This document shows positions 60,535 to 64,000 of a stretch of 64,000 nucleotides of DNA, one piece after another. Below the pieces are notes generated by a model, which was given only the letters and a program-made list of their open reading frames with translations, was not told where the DNA came from and ran no database searches. Each line of letters starts with the position of its first letter. Positions within the stretch are counted from its first letter, which is position 1. Source of the stretch: Cannabis sativa (Eukaryota; Streptophyta; Magnoliopsida; Rosales; Cannabaceae); assembly GCF_029168945.1 (NCBI RefSeq), contig NC_083602.1, positions 30,987,323 through 31,051,322 on the forward strand. The letters run 5' to 3'. The translations under genes were made by a program, and so were the position numbers.

Positions 60535-61314
60535 CAACTCGCTTTATTCGGTCTTTGTTTGATTCGGGGGCTACACATTCTTATGTGGCGGCCAGAGTCT
60601 TTCGTAAGTTGGGGAGACCCTGTGATAGATATGAAGCAGGGTTTGGAACCACTGTTACACAGCGGAGAATTGGTTATCTCCAATAGGTGGATTAGGTCTA
60701 TGCCGATCAGGATAGATGGTAGAGAGTTAAGCGCTGATCTGATAGAGATGAGCTTAGTCGAATTTGATATTATTTTAGGAATGGATTTCCTATCTAAATA
60801 TTCGGCGAGCATTGATTGTAAGAGGAAGATGGTGGTCTTCCAACCGGAAAGTGAAGAACCGTTTGTATTTGTGGGTTCGGTTCAGGGATCTCGGATCCCG
60901 GTGATCTCGGCTATGTCAGCGAGAGAATTATTGCACGGCGGGTGCTTAGGGTTTCTGGCCGTGGTGGTGGACACCACTCGGCCAGATACCATTCGGCCAG
61001 AGGACATCAGAGTGGTTCGGAAATTTTTGGACGTTTTTCCCGAAGAACTTCCAGGGTTACCACCTCAGCGGGAGATTGACTTCGTGATTGACTTGGCACC
61101 AGGGGTGGATCCGGTTTCCAAAGCCCCGTATAGGATGGCTCCAGCTGAACTTAAGGAATTAAAGATTCAGCTCCAAGGGTTGCTTGACATAGGGTTCATT
61201 CGGCCCGGTGTGTCACCCACAGGGAGCCCCGGTTTTGTTCGTCAAGAAGAAGGATGGATCTATGAGGATGTGCATCGACTACAGAGAGTTGAACAAGTTG
61301 ACGGTGAAGAATAA
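60490..61314 (+). pseudogene. E1 protease and pol linker, frame-broken
   Basis: The retropepsin active site FDSGATHS is intact near 60558-60580 in one frame. The protease C-terminal half (IILGMDFLSKY) and the linker with [10 protein letters not shown] and [15 protein letters not shown] continue in another frame (60559-61314) after a break near 60650. The reading then fails at about 61225, just before the RT fingers, again at a CACAGGG/CTG-like site. The protease would process the polyprotein. Confidence 0.85.
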
Positions 61315-63928
61315 ATATCCATTACCTAGGATCGATGACTTGTTCGATCAGCTTCAGGGGAAGACAGTCTTTTCTAAGATTGATCTCCGTTCGGGTTATC
61401 ATCAATTGAGAATCCGAGAGGAGGACATTCCGAAGACGGCTTTCCGCACTAGGTATGGACACTACGAGTTTCTGGTTATGTCATTCGGGCTAACCAATGC
61501 TCCTGCAGCATTCATGGACCTGATGAATAGAGTATTCAAGGATTTCCTCGATATCTGTGTGATTGTGTTTATCGACGACATCCTCGTGTACTCTCAGTCA
61601 GAAGAGGAGCATGAGTTACATCTTCAGATGGTACTGCAATGACTTCGAGAACATAAGCTCTACGCCAAGTTCAAGAAATGTGAGTTCTGGTTGTCTCAGG
61701 TGTCCTTCCTAGGGCACATTGTGAGTAAAGATGGGATCAAGGTGGATCCCGGGAAGATTGAATCCGTCAGGGATTGGCCGAGACCGAAGACAGTGACAGA
61801 GATCAGAAGCTTCTTGGGATTAGCTGGGTACTACCGTAGGTTCGTGGAGGGGTTCTCCAAAATTTCAATGCCCCTAACCGAGCTTCCAAAGAAGAATCAG
61901 CGATTTATCTGGTCAAATAAATGCGAAGCTAGTTTTCAGGAGCTGAAACAGAGGTTGATTACTGCTCCGGTACTAGCTTTGCCTTCGGACAAGGAGAAGT
62001 TCGTAGTCTACTGTGACGCATCCAAACAGGGTTTGGGGTGTGTATTGATGCAAGCCGATCGGGTCATCGCTTATGCCTCCCGTCAGTTAAAGGATTATGA
62101 ACAGCGATACCCGACTCATGATTTAGAATTAGCCGCAGTGGTTTTTGCACTGAAGATTTGGCGGCATTACCTGTATGGAGAGAAGTGTGAGATCTATACC
62201 GACCATAAGAGTCTCAAGTATTTCTTTACTCAGAAAAATTTGAACATGAGACAAAGGCGTTGGTTGGAATTAGTGAAGGATTACGATTGTGAGATCCTCT
62301 ACCATCCCGGAAAAGCCAATGTAGTGGCCGATGCCCTGAGCAGAAAGGGTCTCGGGCAAGTAGCTAGCATGGTTCAGATCTCACCTCAGCTAGCAGAGGA
62401 TATGGTTAGATCCAGCATTGAGTTTGTGGTAGGTCAGCTTCACAACTTAACGCTGCAATCTGATCTGTTGGAAAGAATAAAGGTCGCTCAGATGACAGAT
62501 CCGGAGTTAGTGAAGATCCGAGATGAGGTATTGGCTGGTCAAGCCAAAGACTTTTCAATGTCAGATAGTGGAATGCTTTTGTATAAAGCCAGGGTTTGTG
62601 TTCCGAACAGTGTGGAACTGAGAAATGAGATCTTTGAGGAGGCTCATTCTACCCCGTATTCTCTGCATCCCGGCACCACCAAAATGTACCAAGATTTGAA
62701 ACCGTACTTCTGGTGGAGCGGTATGAAGAAGAATTTGGTAGAATTCGTATCGAGATGCCTCACTTGTCAGCAGATCAAGGCTGAACATCAGAGACCAGCA
62801 GGGTTGTTGCAGCCTCTAACCCTACCAGAATGGAAATGGGAGGATATTACGATGGATTTTGTGGTCGGGTTACCTAGGACCACGGGTTTGCATGATTCCA
62901 TCTGGGTAGTGGTGGACCGATTTACGAAATCTGCTCATTTTCTGCCGGTCAGAACAACATTTACAGTGGATCAGTTGGCAGAGTTATATGTCAGGGAGAT
63001 AGTGAGACTTCACGGGGTACCGAAGTCTATAGTTTCGGACAGGGATCCGAAATTCACCTCCAAATTTTGGCAAAGTTTGCAACGGGCAATGGGTACAAGG
63101 CTAAAATTCAGTACAGCATTCCATCCTCAGACAGATGGTCAGTCCGAAAGGACAATTCAGATATTGGAGGATATGTTGAGAGCCTGTGTTATGGACTTTG
63201 AAGGCTCATGGAGTAAATATCTACCGTTGATAGAATTCTCTTACAACAACAGTTATCAGAGTACGATAGGGATGGCTCCCTATGAACTGTTGTACGGTAG
63301 GAAATGTAGATCCCCTATCCACTGGGATGAGACAGGGGAGAGGAAATACCTAGGTCCAGAGTCAGTTCAGCGGACCAATGAGGCAATAGAAAAGATAAAA
63401 GCTAGAATGCTTGCCTCACAGAGCAGACAGAAGAGTTACGCAGATCCGAAACATAGAGATGTTGAGTTCCGAGTAGGGGACCATGTGTTTTTGCGAGTAT
63501 CTCCGATGAAGGGGATTAAACGTTTCGGGAAAAGAGGCAAGTTATGCCCTAGGTTTACAGGACCTTTCGAGATTCTCGAGAAGATAGGTCAAGTGGCATA
63601 ACGGTTAGCATTGCCTCCAGCCCTATCAGCAGTGCACAACGTATTCCATGTCTCAATGTTGAGAAAATACGTTTCAGACCCCTCTCATATACTCAGTTAT
63701 GAGAGTCTTCAGCTTCAGCCAGACATGTCCTATGAGGAACAACCAGTGCAGATCCTGGATAGAAAGGATAAAGTCCTTCAGAATAAGACCATAGCATTGG
63801 TCAAGGTTCTCTGGAGAAACAGTAAGGTGGAAGAAGCCACCTGGGAGCTAGAGTCAGATATGCGAGCTCAATATTCAGAGTTATTCAGGTTAGATTTCGG
63901 GGACGAAATCCTTTTAAGGGGGGGATAG
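61208..63928 (+). pseudogene. E1 RT, RNase H, integrase and chromodomain, with two in-frame stops
   Basis: One frame carries the whole of pol. [33 protein letters not shown], catalytic [10 protein letters not shown]. RNase [36 protein letters not shown]. Integrase: HHCC zinc region [10 protein letters not shown] and [11 protein letters not shown]; core [13 protein letters not shown] and DGQSERTIQ. Chromodomain tail: [25 protein letters not shown]. Two stops interrupt it: TGA at 61640-61642 between RT and RNase H, and TAA at 63599-63601 near the integrase end. Everything else is open, so few changes separate it from an intact frame. Confidence 0.9.
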
Positions 63929-63929
63929 T
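63901..63929 (+). other. E1 GGGACGAAAT box and polypurine tract
   Basis: The GGACGAAATCC box and AAGGGGGGGATAGT sit immediately before the 3' LTR start, as in E2 (29360-29393) and, inverted, E3 (10536-10570). Confidence 0.85.
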
Positions 63930-64000
63930 TGTAAAGCCCGCTTAGTTAATTTGGAAATTAGCAGTTGTTTATGTTTAAATTATGAAATTATTTATAGCTA
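63930..64000 (+). repeat. E1 3' LTR, first 71 bp only
   Basis: Begins TGTAAAGCCCGC and is cut by the window end. The visible 71 bp match 56710-56780. Confidence 0.93.

Larger units (their letters stand above)
56710..64000 (+). mobile_element. E1: Tekay-like Ty3/gypsy chromovirus, cut by the window end
   Basis: The 5' LTR is 56710-58955 (2246 bp, TGTAAAGCCC...GGTGTTACA). A methionine-tRNA primer site follows at 58959. The gag-pol region spans 59206-63928. A GGGACGAAAT box and G-rich polypurine tract lie at 63901-63929, then the 3' LTR begins at 63930. The bases before the element are TTCAA; their duplicate would lie outside the window. It is the same family as the solo LTR at 707-2974. Confidence 0.93.

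Noticed and set aside
59258..60562. Several minus-strand and alternative-frame ORFs across the E1 gag
   Set aside because: They follow from the GC-rich gag codon usage; the sense frame has the gag domain and zinc knuckle.

Overview
The window is a stretch of plant nuclear genome, most likely from a eudicot. The evidence is an intron-bearing plant-type ammonium transporter gene embedded in Ty3/gypsy Tekay-like chromoviruses, Ty1/copia elements, a plant L1-type LINE with a C-terminal RNase H, and several MITEs. Some LTR families look like those I associate with Cannabaceae, but that is a weak impression. No rRNA, tRNA or CRISPR was recognised. The only clear host gene is the transporter.

Layout. 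(1) 319-31637 is a four-level nest. A 5'-truncated Ty1/copia copy (319-706, 2980-3038, 31434-31637) holds a solo Tekay-like LTR (707-2974, target duplication AAGTC) and a Tekay-like element E2 (3039-31428, duplication CATAT). E2 is split inside its reverse transcriptase by the minus-strand non-autonomous element E3 (7592-27101, duplication CAACG). E3 carries the degenerate copia element E4 (12360-22566, duplication CTCCT). Every level closes with identical 5-bp duplications, so the insertion order is unambiguous. (2) 31653-31989 is a foldback MITE. (3) 32118-41943, minus strand, is a full-length L1-type LINE between 15-bp duplications. It is disrupted by two solo copia LTRs in opposite orientation and a PIF/Harbinger-type MITE. 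(4) 42393-45435, minus strand, is an AMT2/AMT3-type ammonium transporter gene of three exons. Its last exon reads out of frame, and its first intron holds two Mutator-type MITEs. (5) 46330-55845 is a truncated minus-strand copia element keeping a gag ORF and one LTR. It contains a 2.7-kb PIF/Harbinger-type element with a Myb/SANT-like ORF and a 126-bp (AG)n run. (6) 55846-56709 is an unclassified repeat with CTCCCGA-rich tandem units. (7) 56710-64000 is a Tekay-like element E1 cut by the window end, with gag, protease, RT, RNase H, integrase and chromodomain but several frame breaks.

Themes. Three Tekay-like LTR families share a hairpin-like motif followed by AGGTAAAG at a near-fixed distance from the LTR 3' end. 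Many differences between paired LTRs fall on CAG/CTG/CCGG trinucleotides and are not simple C-to-T changes. This suggests systematic consensus errors at CHG-methylated sites, and it bears on how far the frameshifts in this window can be trusted. Both PIF-type elements sit at a CTTAG core, matching the known PIF target preference. I did not find a convincing new cellular system; the new-looking material is at the level of LTR regulatory architecture, element structure and assembly quality.
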